Shown piece by piece: positions 46,966 to 59,906 of a stretch of 64,000 nucleotides of DNA. The position numbers and the translations under genes are program-made. The stretch's first letter is position 1. Each line of letters opens with the position of its first letter. The notes under the pieces are model-generated. The model had not been told where the DNA came from. It saw only the letters and a program-made list of their open reading frames with translations, and ran no database searches. Location: the NCBI RefSeq assembly GCF_033115175.1, contig NC_084845.1, forward strand, positions 64,501 through 128,500, in the 5' to 3' direction. The DNA is from Lepus europaeus (taxonomy: Eukaryota; Chordata; Mammalia; Lagomorpha; Leporidae).

Positions 46966-47540
46966 CACCTTAAAACAGCTTTGTTATCTGCAGTTGTAAC
47001 CTGAGGGAGCAGAGATGAGGCAGGAAACCTCTTCCCTCATGGGAAAATGGGAGGCAAATATAAAAGGTAGCATGACAGCTCCACGGGGGAGACAAGGAGA
47101 CAAGTGGGAGATGGCTTCCCATTGTCTCCTGACTTGGGAGGATCAGAAGGCATTCTGCTAGGATTCAGGTAAGCTGCATGGTCTGTATGGACACAGGTGG
47201 GTCACCAGGGCCCTAGGGTGGAGCTGTTCTGCACGTGTTTGCCTTAATGACTGCCAGCTTCATGGGCGGGGGGATCCTTGTGTATTTGGTTTACCAATGG
47301 GTTGTTGCACTGCCCAGCACACAGTAGGTGCCCAAGTAGTATGGGTTAAGTAAGTGAATACATGGGCGTGAGATACTTACTTGAGTGCTTCAGGATATAG
47401 AGCATTTCAAACTCCCCCAAAAGTTCCCTGGTACCCCTCTATAGTCTATTTCCTTTGCCCCAACAGGAAATCATGGTTGTTTAGTTGTCAGGATGGATGA
47501 GTACATCATTGAAAAATTGGCTCTTTAGATCTAATGGAAT
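46966..47540. other. Intergenic DNA, nothing recognised
   Basis: No gene and no repeat family recognised. Confidence 0.4.
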
Positions 47541-47542
47541 TT

Positions 47543-47840
47543 TTAAATTATTTATTTATTTATTTGAAAGAGAAAGAGAGAGATCTTAGATCCACTGGTT
47601 CACTTGCCAAATGGCTGCAAAAGCCATGACTGGGCCAGGCCAAAACCAGGATCCTGGAGCTTCCTTCGGGTCTCCCACGTGGGTGCAGGGGTCCAAGTAC
47701 TTGGATTATCCTCTGATGCTTTCCTAGGTGCATTAGCAAGGAGCTGGATCAGAAGTGGAGCAGCTGGGGCTCAAATCAGCACTCAGGATGCTGGTGTTGC
47801 AGGCAGTGGCTTAACCCACTGTGCCATGATGCCATTTCCT
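47543..47840 (-). mobile_element. C-SINE
   Basis: ttaaattatttatttattta ... cccactgtgccatgatgcca. Confidence 0.82.
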
Positions 47841-47869
47841 GATTTCTTTCTTTCAAAAATGAATTTTAA

Positions 47870-48165
47870 AAAAACATTTAATTTTATTTGAAAGGCAGAG
47901 AAACAGAAAAAATGGAAGGAGAGAATCAGAGAGACAGGTCTCCCATTTGCTCATTCACTCTACGAATGCCCACAACAGCTAGGGCTGGGACAGACAAAAG
48001 CTGGGAGCCCGGAACTCAGACCGTGTTTCCCATGTGAGTAGGAGAAACCAACAACGTGAGCCATTATCATCTCAGGGTTCACATAAGCAGGAAGCTGGAA
48101 TTGAGGGCTGACTTAAACTCGGACACTCTGAGATAGGATGCAGTTATTCCAAGTGGTGTCTTAAT
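47870..48165 (-). mobile_element. Old SINE copy
   Basis: aaacatttaattttatttga ... ggacactctgagataggatg, diverged. Confidence 0.6.
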
Positions 48166-48400
48166 TGTTATATACAAATGCACATTTCTTTTGCACATCA
48201 TTTTGTTCATAATTAGAGTTATCCAACATTGCTGCACATTCAGCTTTGTTGCTGGGTAGTATTTCATTGTATGAGTGTAGCGGTTAATTTTTCCATCCTC
48301 CTGGTGGACATGTGGGCTGTTTTCAGATTTTAGCCATTAAATAAAATCACTGTGAACATTTGTGTAAAACTTTGGTTTAGACATATTTTTCAAATTTAAG
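48166..48400 (-). mobile_element. Old L1 fragment (ORF2 3' region)
   Basis: Contains gctgggtagtatttcattgt, then a 'ccatcctcctggtggacatg' and 'agccattaaataaaatcact' order typical of the reversed ORF2 end of old L1s. Confidence 0.65.
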
Positions 48401-48435
48401 TTTTTGATGTAATCTGATTTATTGACTTTTCTCTC

Positions 48436-48790
48436 TTTTTTTTTTTTTTTTTTTTTTTTTTGACAGGCAGAGTGGACAGTGAGAGAGAGAGACAGAGAGA
48501 AAGGTCTTCCTTTTGCCGTTGGTTCACCCTCCAATGGCCGCCGCGGTAGCGCGCTGCGGCCGGCGCACCGTGCTGTTCCGATGGCAGGAGCCAGGTGCTT
48601 CTCCTGGTCTCCCATGGGGTGCAGGACCCAAGGACTTGGGCCATCCTCCACTGCACTCCCTAGCCACAGCAGAGAGCTGGCCTGGAAGAGGGGCAACCGG
48701 GACAGGATCGGTGCCCCAACCGGGACTAGAACCTGGTGTGCCGGCGCCGCAAGGCGGAGGATTAGCCTGTTGAGCCACGGCGCCGGCCGA
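48436..48790 (-). mobile_element. C-SINE2
   Basis: T27 start, reversed head gccacggcgccggcc; target duplication gacttttctc. Confidence 0.92.
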
Positions 48791-48802
48791 CTTTTCTCAT
48801 TT

Positions 48803-48845
48803 TTTAAAAAAATAGATTAACTTCTTTATTCATTTGAAAGACAGT

Positions 48846-48882
<37 letters not shown>

Positions 48883-49130
48883 TTCATCCATTGTTTCACT
48901 ACCCAAATGGTTGCAACAGCCAGGTCTGGGCCAAGTCAAAGCCGGGAACAGGAAATCCATTCTGGTGTCCCACATGGGTGGCAGGAGCCCAAGAACCTGG
49001 GCCATCCTCTGCTGCCCTCCAAGGACGTTGGCAGGGAGCTGGATCAGAAGTGGAGCAGCTGGGACTCAAACAAGGATGTTGGCATTGCACAGGGTGGTTC
49101 AACTTGTGCCTCAATGCTGGCCCCTAGACA
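48803..49130 (-). mobile_element. C-SINE
   Basis: Includes (ga)n at 48850-48880 and ends tgcctcaatgctggccccta. Confidence 0.82.
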
Positions 49131-49420
49131 TAGGTTTATATTCTTCCCAGGTAAAAACTGAAGGAAAATTGTTGTGTACTATGGAAAGTACATGCCTGAC
49201 TTCATGAGAAACTGACAACTATTTTCCCAATTTGTATTATTTTACATAAGCAGTTAACAGCAAGGTCTGAGGGTTCTAGTGTCTCCACATCCTTGTCAAC
49301 ACTTAAAGCATGTTTAAAATGGTATTTGCTTATTTATCTTTCAGAGGCAGAGGGTAGAGAGCAGGGAGACCATCCATAGCAGTAAGAGAGACTTGGGATC
49401 TTGATGTTGTTGGAGGTGAT

Positions 49421-50336
49421 TGTTATGCCCAGTTCAGTCTTTCCTAAAGACCACCAAGGAGCTGATACCGTTGTAAAGCACAAGAGAGTTTTATTACAGG
49501 TCTGGGCCTGGTCTCTCAATCAACACCGACGCAGTGGGTCTGAATTGAGAGCCCCGACCCTTCAGTTAACAGGGTTTTTATAGGGTTTTCAGAGACATTC
49601 TATACATCATGGTACCATTTAGCAAATCATCTCATCCCGCAGGAAATTCAAAGGAATCTCCTAGAATTGATTAGTGCATCCAGTGGTGGGAACGGACCTA
49701 CTAAAGGTGGTTGGATGGCTTTGGGGTTGATGCCTTTTGAATTGATTGGCCGAAAGACCGGCGCCGTGGCTTAACAGGCTAATCCTCCGCCTTGTAGCGC
49801 CGGCACACCGGGTTCTAGTCCCAGTTGGGGCACCGGATTCTATCCCGGATGCCCCCCTTCCAGGCCAGCTCTCTGCTATGGCCCGGGAAGGCAGTGGAGG
49901 ATGGCCCAAGTCCTTGGGCCCTGCACCCACATGGGAGACCAGGAGAAGCACCTGGCTCCTGGCTTCAGATCAGCGAGATGTGCCGGCCACAGCGGCCATT
50001 GGAGGGTGAACCAACGGCAAAAAGGAAGACCTTTCTCTCTGTCTCTCTCTCACTATCCACTCTGCCTGTCCAAAAAAAAAAAAAAAAAAAAATTGATTGG
50101 CCAAAGCATAGGGTCCGAGCTCCTGGGGTGTACCTACCAGCCTGCAGGTAGCTATCAATCACCTTATCTGCCCTGAGAAGACACCAGGAACTCTAGGTAT
50201 TTCTCTGTTATCTGTTAATCGGCTGTTGCTAGGAGAGTTTATCGCAAGGTGAATTCATTTATTTACTCCTGGCTTAGGGTTCAGGGCCTGGTCAGGCCCA
50301 AGTTACAAGATGGAGGCCTAATTTAAAATAGTTACA
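49421..50336 (-). mobile_element. ERV LTR, interrupted by a C-SINE
   Basis: Minus strand runs from tgtaactattttaaattagg at 50336 to gaactgggcataaca at 49421, with aataaaactctcttgtgctt near 49490 as poly(A) region. A C-SINE sits at 49757-50090. Confidence 0.7.
49757..50090 (+). mobile_element. C-SINE2 inside an LTR
   Basis: Target duplication aattgattggccgaaag / aattgattggccaaag. Confidence 0.92.
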
Positions 50337-50860
50337 CCTTGATTCAGGCTCAGGTGTCACAGTGATGATGTTCAGTACTCTCACATGTTTAGTACTCTCA
50401 CATGCTTAATACTATGTGCTTTTCCCTGTGCTGAGCACTTTTCATGTTATCTCTCAGAGGAAGGTTGTAGTGTTATCCAAACATGTGTTACTGGACTCTG
50501 AATTGCAGCCAACCTGAATGGGAATCAGAGCCCCCGCAGGGCTCCTGAAAGCACAGAGATCTCAGGCCCATGCCAGAGCTTCTGTAATTGGGACACTTGC
50601 ATTTCTAGCAGTTTCCCCAGTGAGGCTGATACTACTGGCTCAGGGACCAGTGAATCAGAGGGACGTCAGAGAGACACCATAAGGAAAGCATTCACGCTCT
50701 TCCACATCCTCGGAGAGTCGTTCTGTAGGGCCTCACCAGGTGTGCGGCCAGGAGCCTGGGACACCAGTTACTAAGTGGACATCTTTAACGGAGGAAATCC
50801 GAGAACAGCTCCTTTAATAGGAAGATAAGCCAGGCACCCCCGCTTAAAAAAGGGGGGGGG
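50337..50860. other. Upstream flank of the CpG-rich promoter
   Basis: No repeat recognised. It contains a direct repeat of tactctcacatg near 50380-50405. Confidence 0.4.
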
Positions 50861-51277
50861 GACTACATTTCCCAGAGGTCCTCGCGATGCCGCTTGGGCG
50901 TTGCCATGGAGATCAGAGCGCGCCTGCCGGCCGGACGCTCAACAAAAACCAGAAGACCCCGGGGGCCGGCTGCTGCTCAGCAGTTGGGGCAGGGACTTCC
51001 GGCGCTGCCATACTGCAGGTTTGTTCTGCTCTGGACCGGTCGTTCCGTGCCGTCCTTGGGGACCGCTTCCCAGGCGCCTCCTAGGGACCGCCGGGAAGGA
51101 CGTGAGGGTGATGGCCAGGGCCTCCGGGACCTCATACACGCACTCGCTTCCTGTCCCTGCAGCCCAGAGGCGACGCCCAGGGTCCTAGAAACACACACAG
51201 TGGAGACTGAGGCTCCGAGCTCGACAGTCGGCCCGCGGTCACCTTGGAGTGTGAGATCTCCGACTGACCTGGCGCGG
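50860..51277 (+). promoter_or_regulatory. CpG-rich promoter and candidate first exon of the downstream KRAB gene
   Basis: A ZNF143-type site (gactacatttcccagagg) lies at 50861-50878, followed 20 bp later by GTTGCCATGGAGA at about 50900, an RFX half site. The next 370 bp are CpG-rich and end at a consensus donor (GTGAGTG) after 51277. From ATG 50906 (context gccATGG) the frame stays open to 51277 and would join the KRAB exon at 56759 in phase. Assignment to that gene, 5.5 kb downstream, is inference from strand, phase and the lack of another candidate. Confidence 0.55.
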
Positions 51278-51549
51278 GTGAGTGAAGGGTGCCCGGTGGC
51301 CCTCACTGGTAGCTCCCCCGCCTCACACAATGTCCTGGAACCCCTTCCTGGGAAGGGAGCGTCCCCAGACTTCTCTCCCTTTGCTCTCCTGCCTTGCCAC
51401 TGGGAACCCTAGGGGTATCTTAGGCCCGTGGCCATGGGCTATAAGGAAGAGTTCCCGTTTCTGAAATCCATTGAAGTGTACAAAGCGGTTTCAGTCCTAG
51501 AAATCAGGATGATGTGTGAATGCTGGAAAGTGAGGCTGACAAGACCAGA

Positions 51550-52272
51550 GCCTCAGGTGACCACTGACGTCATAAATAAGATGTCAATTGTTAAATCAAC
51601 AGGAGTCACTGTGCACTTGCTCCCCATGTAGGACCTCTGTCCTTAACGAGTTGTACTATGAAAATTAACGGTAAAACTAATCTTCAAAGAGTACTTTATA
51701 CTTTGGGTGTGCAAACTGTTGAAATCTTTACTCGGTATAGAGTTGGTCTTCTGTATATAATTAAAAGTGAATCTTAATGAAGAATGGGATGGGAGAGGGA
51801 CTAGGAGAGGGGGTGGGAGGGTGGGTAAGGGGGAAAGAACCACTATATTCCTAAAGCTGTACATAAGAAATTTATTAAATAAAAGCTTTTTTTTTTTTTA
51901 ATTTTTGACAGGCAGAGTGGACAGTGAAAGAGAGACAGAGAGAAAGGTCTTCCTTTTGCCGTTGGTTCACCCTCCAATGGCCACCATGGCTGGCGCGCTG
52001 TGGCCGGCGCATCGCACTGATCCGATGGCAGGAGCCAGGTGCTTCTCCTGGTCTCCCATGGGGTGCAGGGCCCAAGGACTTGGGCCATCCTCCACTGCAC
52101 GCCCGGGCCACAGCAGAGAGCTGGCCTGAAAGAGGGGCAACCAGGACAGATCGGTGCCCCGACCGGGACTAGAACCCGGTGTGCCGGCGCCGCAAAGCGG
52201 AGGATTAGCCTAGTGAGCCGCCGCGCCGGCCAAATAAAAGCTTTCTTAAAAAAAAAAAAAAAAAAAAAAAAA
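51550..52272 (+). mobile_element. L1 3' end, 5'-truncated, carrying a C-SINE
   Basis: tgttaaatcaacaggagtca and tgttgaaatctttactcggt match the 3' UTR of the minus-strand L1 at 8754-10293; it ends aaataaaagctttcttaaaa. A SINE interrupts it just before the tail. Confidence 0.85.
51891..52231 (-). mobile_element. C-SINE2 inside L1 tail
   Basis: Target duplication aaataaaagcttt on both sides. Confidence 0.92.
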
Positions 52273-52419
52273 GTGCGGCTGAGCTGTGAGTATTCAAGGA
52301 ATGGCAGATACTCCTTATGTTTGGGGAAAGAGGGGCAGGTTGGCTGGAGTTGCCCTGAAGAGGCAGCCTGAGAGCGTGGCCTGTCATCTGAGTGTGGTGG
52401 GATCAGCCAATTTGTTCTT

Positions 52420-52753
52420 TCTTTTTTTTTTTTTTTTAATTTTATTTATTTGAGAGGTAGAGTTACAGACAGTGAGAGAGAGGAGACAGAAAGAGGTCTT
52501 CCTTCTGCTAGTTCATACCCCAAATAGCCACAACAGCCAGAGCTGGGCTGATCCAAACCCAGGAGCCATGAGCTTCTTCCAGGTCTCCTACGTGGGTGCA
52601 GGGGCCCAAGCACTTGACCCATCTTCTACTGCTTTCCCAGGCCACAGCAGAGAGCTGGATTGGAAGAGAACCAGCTGGGACTCGAACCAGCGCTCATATG
52701 GGATGCCAGCACTGCAGATAGAGGATTAACCTACTGCGTCACAGCGCCGGCCT
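52420..52753 (-). mobile_element. C-SINE
   Basis: Poly(T) then aattttatttatttgagagg; reversed head ctgcgtcacagcgccggcct. Confidence 0.87.
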
Positions 52754-53412
52754 CTGTCAACTGTTTCGAGTACAGTAAAGATGTGATCTGACTCAGATGT
52801 TCCCAGGCACCCTCTGGCTGCAGAGGGAAAGAAGATGGGGTTGGAGTGAGAGGGAGGCCCGTAAGGATTTGATTTTAAATTGGATGAATGTAGGTGGTGA
52901 CTTGGCCAGAGTGCTGATTGTGGAGCTGGAAGAAGTGGTTAGATTTTGGTTCTGATTTTTTAACTTTAAGATGTGGAAAGTGAGAGAAAGAGGGGGAGGA
53001 GGTAGGGATGGCTCCATGGAAATTGGCCTCAGCAACTAGCAGCTGGCCTGCAGTCCAGAGATGCGGGAGACAGTGGGTGGGCAGGTTTCAGGCCAGGAGG
53101 TGGATTTTGGCCATGTGAGTCTGAGATGTCCTGGAGACTCTGGAGTGGAGGTGTCAGATGTGTTGCTGGACATGCAGGTCTGAGTTCTGCTGAGGGACTC
53201 AGCTTGTAGGTGTTTGGTTTGTGGCAACCAGGCTATAACAGGTGGAGCTCTGGGTCAGGTTAGGAAAGGGTGTGTCTTACGTCAGCAATGGATTCCCTGT
53301 GGGAGCAGAAGAGACTAGGTGACTGGCCTGGGCATCTGGTCATGGGTTGTGTATATTACAAAGTCAGATAAAGGAAGTAACAGCCTCAAGGGAAGGTAAG
53401 TAGAAAAGAGGG
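52754..53412. other. Unidentified intergenic or intronic sequence
   Basis: G-rich on the plus strand. No gene or repeat family recognised. It would be intron 1 of the KRAB gene if the first exon at 51277 is correct. Confidence 0.35.
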
Positions 53413-53696
53413 GTCCAGAGCTGGCATTGTGGTGTAGTGGGTAAAGCCGCCACCTGCAACACCAGCATCCCATATGGGCACCAGTTCAAGTCCCAGCTGC
53501 TCTACTTCCAACCCGTCTCCCTGCTAATGCTCCTGGGAAAGCAGCAGCAGATGGCCTGAGTACTTGGCCCCTCTACCCATGTGGGAGACCCAGAAGGAAA
53601 TTCTGGGTGGCCATGTTGGGGGGGAGGTGAGCCAGCAGATGGAAGATCTCTGTCTTTCCCTCTCTGTAACTCTGCCTTTCAAATGGATGGGTAAAC

Positions 53697-53727
<31 letters not shown>
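53413..53727 (+). mobile_element. C-SINE
   Basis: Head gtccagagctggcattgtgg; A28 tail running into a purine-rich stretch to 53775. Confidence 0.85.
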
Positions 53728-53729
<2 letters not shown>

Positions 53730-53775
53730 AGGGAGGGAGAGGGAGAAAAAGAAGAAATAGAAGAAGGAAGGCCAA

Positions 53776-54120
53776 GGCCGGCGCCGCGGCTCACTAGGCT
53801 AATCCTCCGCCTTGCGGCGCCGGCACACTGGGTTCTAGTCCCGGTCGCGGCACCGATCCTGTCCCGGTTGCCCCTCTTCCAGGCCAGCTCTCTGCTGTGG
53901 CCAGGGAGTGCAGTGGAGGATGGCCCAAGTGCTTGGGCCCTGCACCCCATGGGAGACCAGGAGAAGCACCTGGCTCCTGCCATCGGATCGGCGCGCTGCG
54001 CCGGCCGCAGCGCGCCTACCGCGGCGGCCATTAGAGGGTGAACCAACGGCAAAAGGAAGACCTTTCTCTCTGTCTCTCTCTCACTGTCCACTCTGCCTGT
54101 CAAAAATAAAAAAAAAAAAA
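53776..54120 (+). mobile_element. C-SINE2
   Basis: Target duplication agaagaaggaaggcca on both sides. Confidence 0.93.
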
Positions 54121-54231
54121 AGAAGAAGGAAGGCCAGGTGATTAAGGTCCCCAAGGAGGCAGCTGGGACAAATTGAGGTGGAGGTAGGATGACAGTGGGG
54201 CTGGGACTTGTGTTTATTGATCCCTCTAGAA

Positions 54232-54551
54232 TGAGGTCCAGTCACAAGCAGCAAACCACTGCTCAGCTGCTTCAGGAAAACCCCGCTCTTGCCTCTGCGA
54301 CACCCAGTGAGGATAAGGAGAGTGGCTCAAGTGGCGATGCTGGCCCCAGTTTCCTCAAATGATAACTGAGGGGCTTTTTGCTGTGGCTCAACAGCTTTCA
54401 AGGCACATCTTCGGTGGGATAGTGTGTGGGCATTTTGCCAAACTTAATGACCTTGCTGCCACCATTCTTGTCACCACCAGCTGGTTTTGTGATACTAGCA
54501 AGAACCTTCTCTTTTTTTTTTTTTTAATTTTTATTTTTGACAGGCAGAGTG

Positions 54552-54582
<31 letters not shown>

Positions 54583-55102
54583 AAAGGTCTTCCTTTTTGC
54601 CGTTGGTTCACCCTCCAACGGCTGCTGCATCTCACTGATCCGAAGCCAGGAGCCAGGTACTTCTCCTGGTCTCCCATGCAGGTGCAGGGCCCAAGCACTT
54701 GGGCCATCCTCCACTGCACTCCCGGGCCACAGCAGAGAGCTGGCCTGGAAGAGGGGCAACCGGGACAGAATCCGGCACCCCGACCAGGACTAGAACCCCG
54801 TGTGCTGGCGCCGCAAGGCAGAGGATTAGCCTGTTAAGCCACAGCACCGGACGCTCCTTCTTTTCAATCCTGAATTTGGGAGCCATGTGCTTCCTCTTAT
54901 ACAGGGCTTCCCTGGGATCCATGGCTGACCGGGAGTATCTGCCAGTCCCTCTCACCAGGACAGGTTTTGGTGCAGTGGGGCTTCCCCTTCTTTGTCTTTT
55001 TATCCTTGAGTTTCTTCTTTTTAGCTCTGCATTATCCACCTTCTTGGCTGGAGATTTCTTCTTAGTGTCTGGCTTTGGAGCTGGAGCTTTTTCACCCTCC
55101 AT
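54232..55102 (-). pseudogene. RPL6: RPL6 processed pseudogene, interrupted by a C-SINE
   Basis: Read on the minus strand from ATG 55102, the sequence opens [21 protein letters not shown] and continues with [15 protein letters not shown], clearly ribosomal protein L6 of the 60S subunit. No introns are present, so it is a retrocopy. At 54852-54512 a minus-strand C-SINE interrupts it between the lysine-rich segment and VLASITKP. Similarity resumes with GGDKNGG and YPTEDVP, then an in-frame stop and frame changes appear. It fades near the GLLLVTGP segment at about 54232, so the 3' half is missing. No poly(A) tail is seen. It is not expected to encode a functional protein. Confidence 0.9.
54512..54852 (-). 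mobile_element. C-SINE2 inside the RPL6 pseudogene
   Basis: Poly(T) start at 54512 and reversed head aagccacagcaccgga; imperfect duplication ccttctctttt / ccttcttttc. Confidence 0.9.
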
Positions 55103-55138
55103 CTTACAAGATCTTTATGGACTTTTAAAGCAAATACT

Positions 55139-55449
55139 GCCGGCGCCATGGCTCAACAGGCTAATCCTCCGCCTTGTGGCGCCGGCACACCAGGTTCTAG
55201 TCCCGGTCGGGGCGCCGGATTCTGTCCCAGTTGCCCCTTTTCCAGGCCAGCTCTCTGCTATGGCCAGGGAGTGCAGTGGAGGATGGCCCAAGTGCTTGGG
55301 CCCTGCACCCCATGGGAGACCAGGAGAAGCACCTGGCTCCTGCCTTCGGATCAGTGTGGTGCGCCAGCCGCGGCGGCCATTGGAGGATGAACCAACGGCA
55401 AAGGAAGACCTTTCTCTCTGTCTCTCTCACTGTCCACTCTGCCTGTCAA

Positions 55450-55480
<31 letters not shown>

Positions 55481-55484
55481 AATA
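55139..55484 (+). mobile_element. C-SINE2 with (AAAT)n tail
   Basis: Tail of about nine aaat units; target duplication aaagcaaatact. Confidence 0.93.
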
Positions 55485-55989
55485 AAGCAAATACTTATCA
55501 GTTACATCGTTGTTGGTGTACTTTGGTTTTACTTTTGGTTGATTTGGTGTAGAACCATGACAGGAATGTAACATCCCATTCTACCTTGCCCATTATGATA
55601 GTTCTTTTTTCCTCAGGGATTGGGGCTGAAGTCCACAAGGGGTCACTTTCTGAAATCAAGCCTAGTCAAATGTTAATATATAAAAGCTACGCCTATTCAT
55701 TTGTAGTTACAATCAATTATAAAAGATATATAAATCCAAAATTTAAAACAAAAATGCAACATCTGACATATTAGGTAATTATACATATTGTTAAAGAGTT
55801 ACCTGCATTGAATATTGACCCCTCTATAAGATCACAGATTTTTCTTGGCTGTTTATGTGGGGCTTGGGGTTTTAGTTAGATTGGCACAGTACATCAGTGC
55901 AGACAGGGTCCACTAGGAGAGTTATAAGCTTCCAGGCTTGGGGCAGGGAGTGTTAGAGATTGGCTTTGAACATGCATTAAGAGGTATAC
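55485..55989. other. AT-rich intronic sequence
   Basis: No gene or repeat recognised. Confidence 0.4.
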
Positions 55990-55991
55990 TG

Positions 55992-56290
55992 TGGGGGCCG
56001 ATGCTGTGCTGTAGCAGGTAAAGCCACCACCTGCAGTGCAGCGTCCCATATGGACGCTGGTTTGAGTCCCAGCTGCTCCACTTCCGATCCAGCTCTCTGT
56101 GATGGCCTGGGAGAGCAGTGAGTATGGCCCAGGTGCTTGTGCCCCTGTACCCAAGTGGGAGAGCTCCTGGCTTTTGATTGGTGCAACTCCGGCCATTGCA
56201 GCTTTCTAGGGGAGTGAACCAGTGGATGGAAGACCTCTCCCTTTCTCTCTGCTCTGCCTCTTACATAAATAAATAATTTTCTTTTTTTAA
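55992..56290 (+). mobile_element. C-SINE
   Basis: Perfect 16-bp target duplication aagaggtatactgtgg. Confidence 0.92.
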
Positions 56291-56740
56291 AGAGGTATAC
56301 TGTGGCTGAGAAGCCTGCAGGTCCTAGAGATTGTGTGGCTCTGGAAAACAAGGTTGAATGTATGAACAGGACCAAGTGGAAATCCATGAAGAAGGGGCTG
56401 AGTGCTGCCTCTCCTGACAGTTGGGACTTTCAGAGGTCTGATGCAGGAGCAGCCAGGCTCTGGATGCTGTTTGCAGAGGCGTGTGGAAAGGCAGGGAAGT
56501 GCTGGTTGTGTGGGGTCTGGAGATGGAAGGTTCAAGGAGTGATGTGCATATCAGAAAAAGTGTGAACCAGTGGGTCAGGACCTAAATAAAGAAAGTGAGC
56601 ACCAGCTTGGTGTTTCTGGAGACAGAATTGGGGGACCAAGAACTTAGGTATCATCTATCTGTCTACCTGCCTGTTTTTGAGGGGCAGGTCAATGGGACAT
56701 TTTCCATTTTTTCTGCCATCTGTTGGTCTGGTTGACTTAG

Positions 56741-56950
<210 letters not shown>

Positions 56951-57341
56951 TAGCTGGAGCATGGGAGCTGTGGACTGACTGCTTTGTATGTGTAGCATGA
57001 CCTCCTCTTCTTGAGAAGTCCTGACACTGTCTGCACTACAGGGAAGCACCCAGGGTCAGCTACCCGAGTCTGTCCATGTCAATGGCACCTCTGTTCTACA
57101 GGGTGCCCCCCTCCCCCACTTTTTCTTTTAATCAAACATTTCCAGGAGCCTGGCTGTGCCGGGGACCATGGGCACCAATATGGTCACTGCTGGTGGGGAC
57201 CATTGTGTTGTTCTTGTGAGGTGCTCCTCAAAGGTTTATTTCTGAGTTTTCTTCCCAGTTGCAAAAATGAGATGAGTTCTCTTTGGTCGGTCATCACATG
57301 GGTTGCCCTGCATTAGGGCCAGCCAATTACCTGTTCTACTT

Positions 57342-57684
57342 TTTTCTTTTTTTGTCAGGCAGAGTTAGACAGTGAGAGAGAGACAGAGAGAAAGGTCTTC
57401 CTTTTTCTGTTGGTTCACCCCCCAAGTGGCTGCTATGGCCGGTGTGTTGCGGCCATTGTGCTGTGCTGATCCAAAGCCAGGAGCCAGGTCTTTCCTCCTG
57501 GTCTCCCATGCGGGTGCAGGGCCCAAGGACCTGGGCCATCCTCCACTGCACTCCTGGGCCACAGCAGAGTGCTGGACTGCAAGAAGAGCAACTGGGACAG
57601 AATCCGGTGCCCCGACCTGGACTAGAACCTGGGGTGCCGGCACCACAGGCAGAGGATTAGCCTAGTGAGCTGCGGTGCCGGTCA
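57342..57684 (-). mobile_element. C-SINE2 in KRAB gene intron
   Basis: Ends only about 20 bp before the acceptor of the exon at 57703; target duplication tgttctactttt / tgttttactttt. Its duplicated pyrimidine-rich target supplies much of that exon's polypyrimidine tract. Confidence 0.88.
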
Positions 57685-59339
57685 TGTTTTACTTTTTCTT
57701 AGGTCTTGTATCTTCCAAATCCTTTGTGGTTGCCTACCTGGAGCAGGGTAAAGTGCCTTGGGTACCCAATAGGGTAAATCTGTGTCCAGTCACAAGAGAG
57801 GCCAAATGGGAGCCTAGACCTGGTGAGTGGAGCTGGTGGCATGGATTATATCAGGGTTAGAGTTCCATTATGTGAGAAATGTGTTCTGCATCCACCAAGA
57901 GCCCATTTCATCTTCTTGCCATTTCTGCTTTGACTTTTTGCCCCGTGGATGGTTGATGATCCTACTGCCCTGACCTCCATGTCTTCTCTGGTCCCCTCCA
58001 CTATTCCTTTGTAGGCTTGCCTGCATTGACCTACAATGGCATTAGCCTATACTTAATATGGATTGTGCACATATCTTTATGAGACTCTGAGAACCAGATG
58101 CCCAGTTGCAGCTGGACTTTCCTGGGTTTGTGCACACCCCAAGATTTCCTCTTGCTATCAGAGGTCTTCTTGAGCTGCCTGTATCAGGTCCTGCTGAGAG
58201 CTGAGGTGTGAGTTGGAGTCCCTGCCTCTTCTCCCTGTTCTCCCATGTTCTCCCATCTGGTGAGTGCCCACCTTCTGTGGCCTATGCAGACCCAGCCCTG
58301 TGCTGCTAGATCTTGCTTACCCTGCCTTCAGTCTTGCATACATCAGGCACATCTGTGAAGAGGCCCCTTCCAATAAAGTCCATGTGTACTTTTTCACCAG
58401 CACTTCTGTGCTTTCAGGTTGCTGGCCTGGAGCAGACAAAGCTTCTTCCGAGCAGAGTGTTTCTGTAGAAGGAGTGTTCCAGTTTGGGGCACCTGAGGCA
58501 GGTCCTTCTACCCAGTATGCCAATATCTGTGATATGTGTGGCCTGATCTTGAAAGATACTTTGGACATGGCTGAGCACCAGGTACCATACCCTGGGCACA
58601 AACCCTACATGTGTGAGTCATGTGTGAGAGGCTTCAGCAGCCCCAGAAAGAACACAGTGGCAAGAAGCCCTTCAAGGTGGTAGGAAGAACGTCCTGGATA
58701 GCCAGAGCCAGGCCACCACCAGAGAGGGGAAGCTACACGGAAGCACTGTACATAGGGCAGCCTTCTCACCCAGCTGCAGTCTTCAGCAGGTCACAAGAAG
58801 CCTTTCAAGTGCAGTGAGTGTGGGAGGGCCTTCCTGAAGACCTTTGCTCTCCTTGACCACCTGATAACTCACTCTGAAGAGAGATGCTTCAGATGCCCCA
58901 CAGGTGGAAATGCCCCCAAGGAGAACTCAATCCATGTTAATCACCAACAATTACATACTGGGGAAGCATCTCATGTGTGTAAGGAATGTGGGAAGGCCTT
59001 TAGCCACCTGTTTAAACTGAGGTTGCCTCAGAAAATTCACGCGGGGAAAATATATCATAGTTGCCGTGAATGTGGGAAAGGCTTTACCCGCAAACACTTG
59101 CTAGTTCAGCACCAGAGAGTCCACACTGGAGAAGGCCTTATAAGTGTGTCAGTGCGGCAAAGCCTTCACTTGCAGTTTCCACGTTGTTCGGCACCAGAAA
59201 GTTCACAACACAGAAAGGCCATACGAATGCAGACAGTACCACCAAGTCTTTAGCTGTATTTCCAACTTCACTGAGCACCAGAAAATACACAATGGAGAAA
59301 GACCGTATGAATGCAGGGAATGTGGGAAGGCCTTCATGA

Positions 59340-59906
<567 letters not shown>

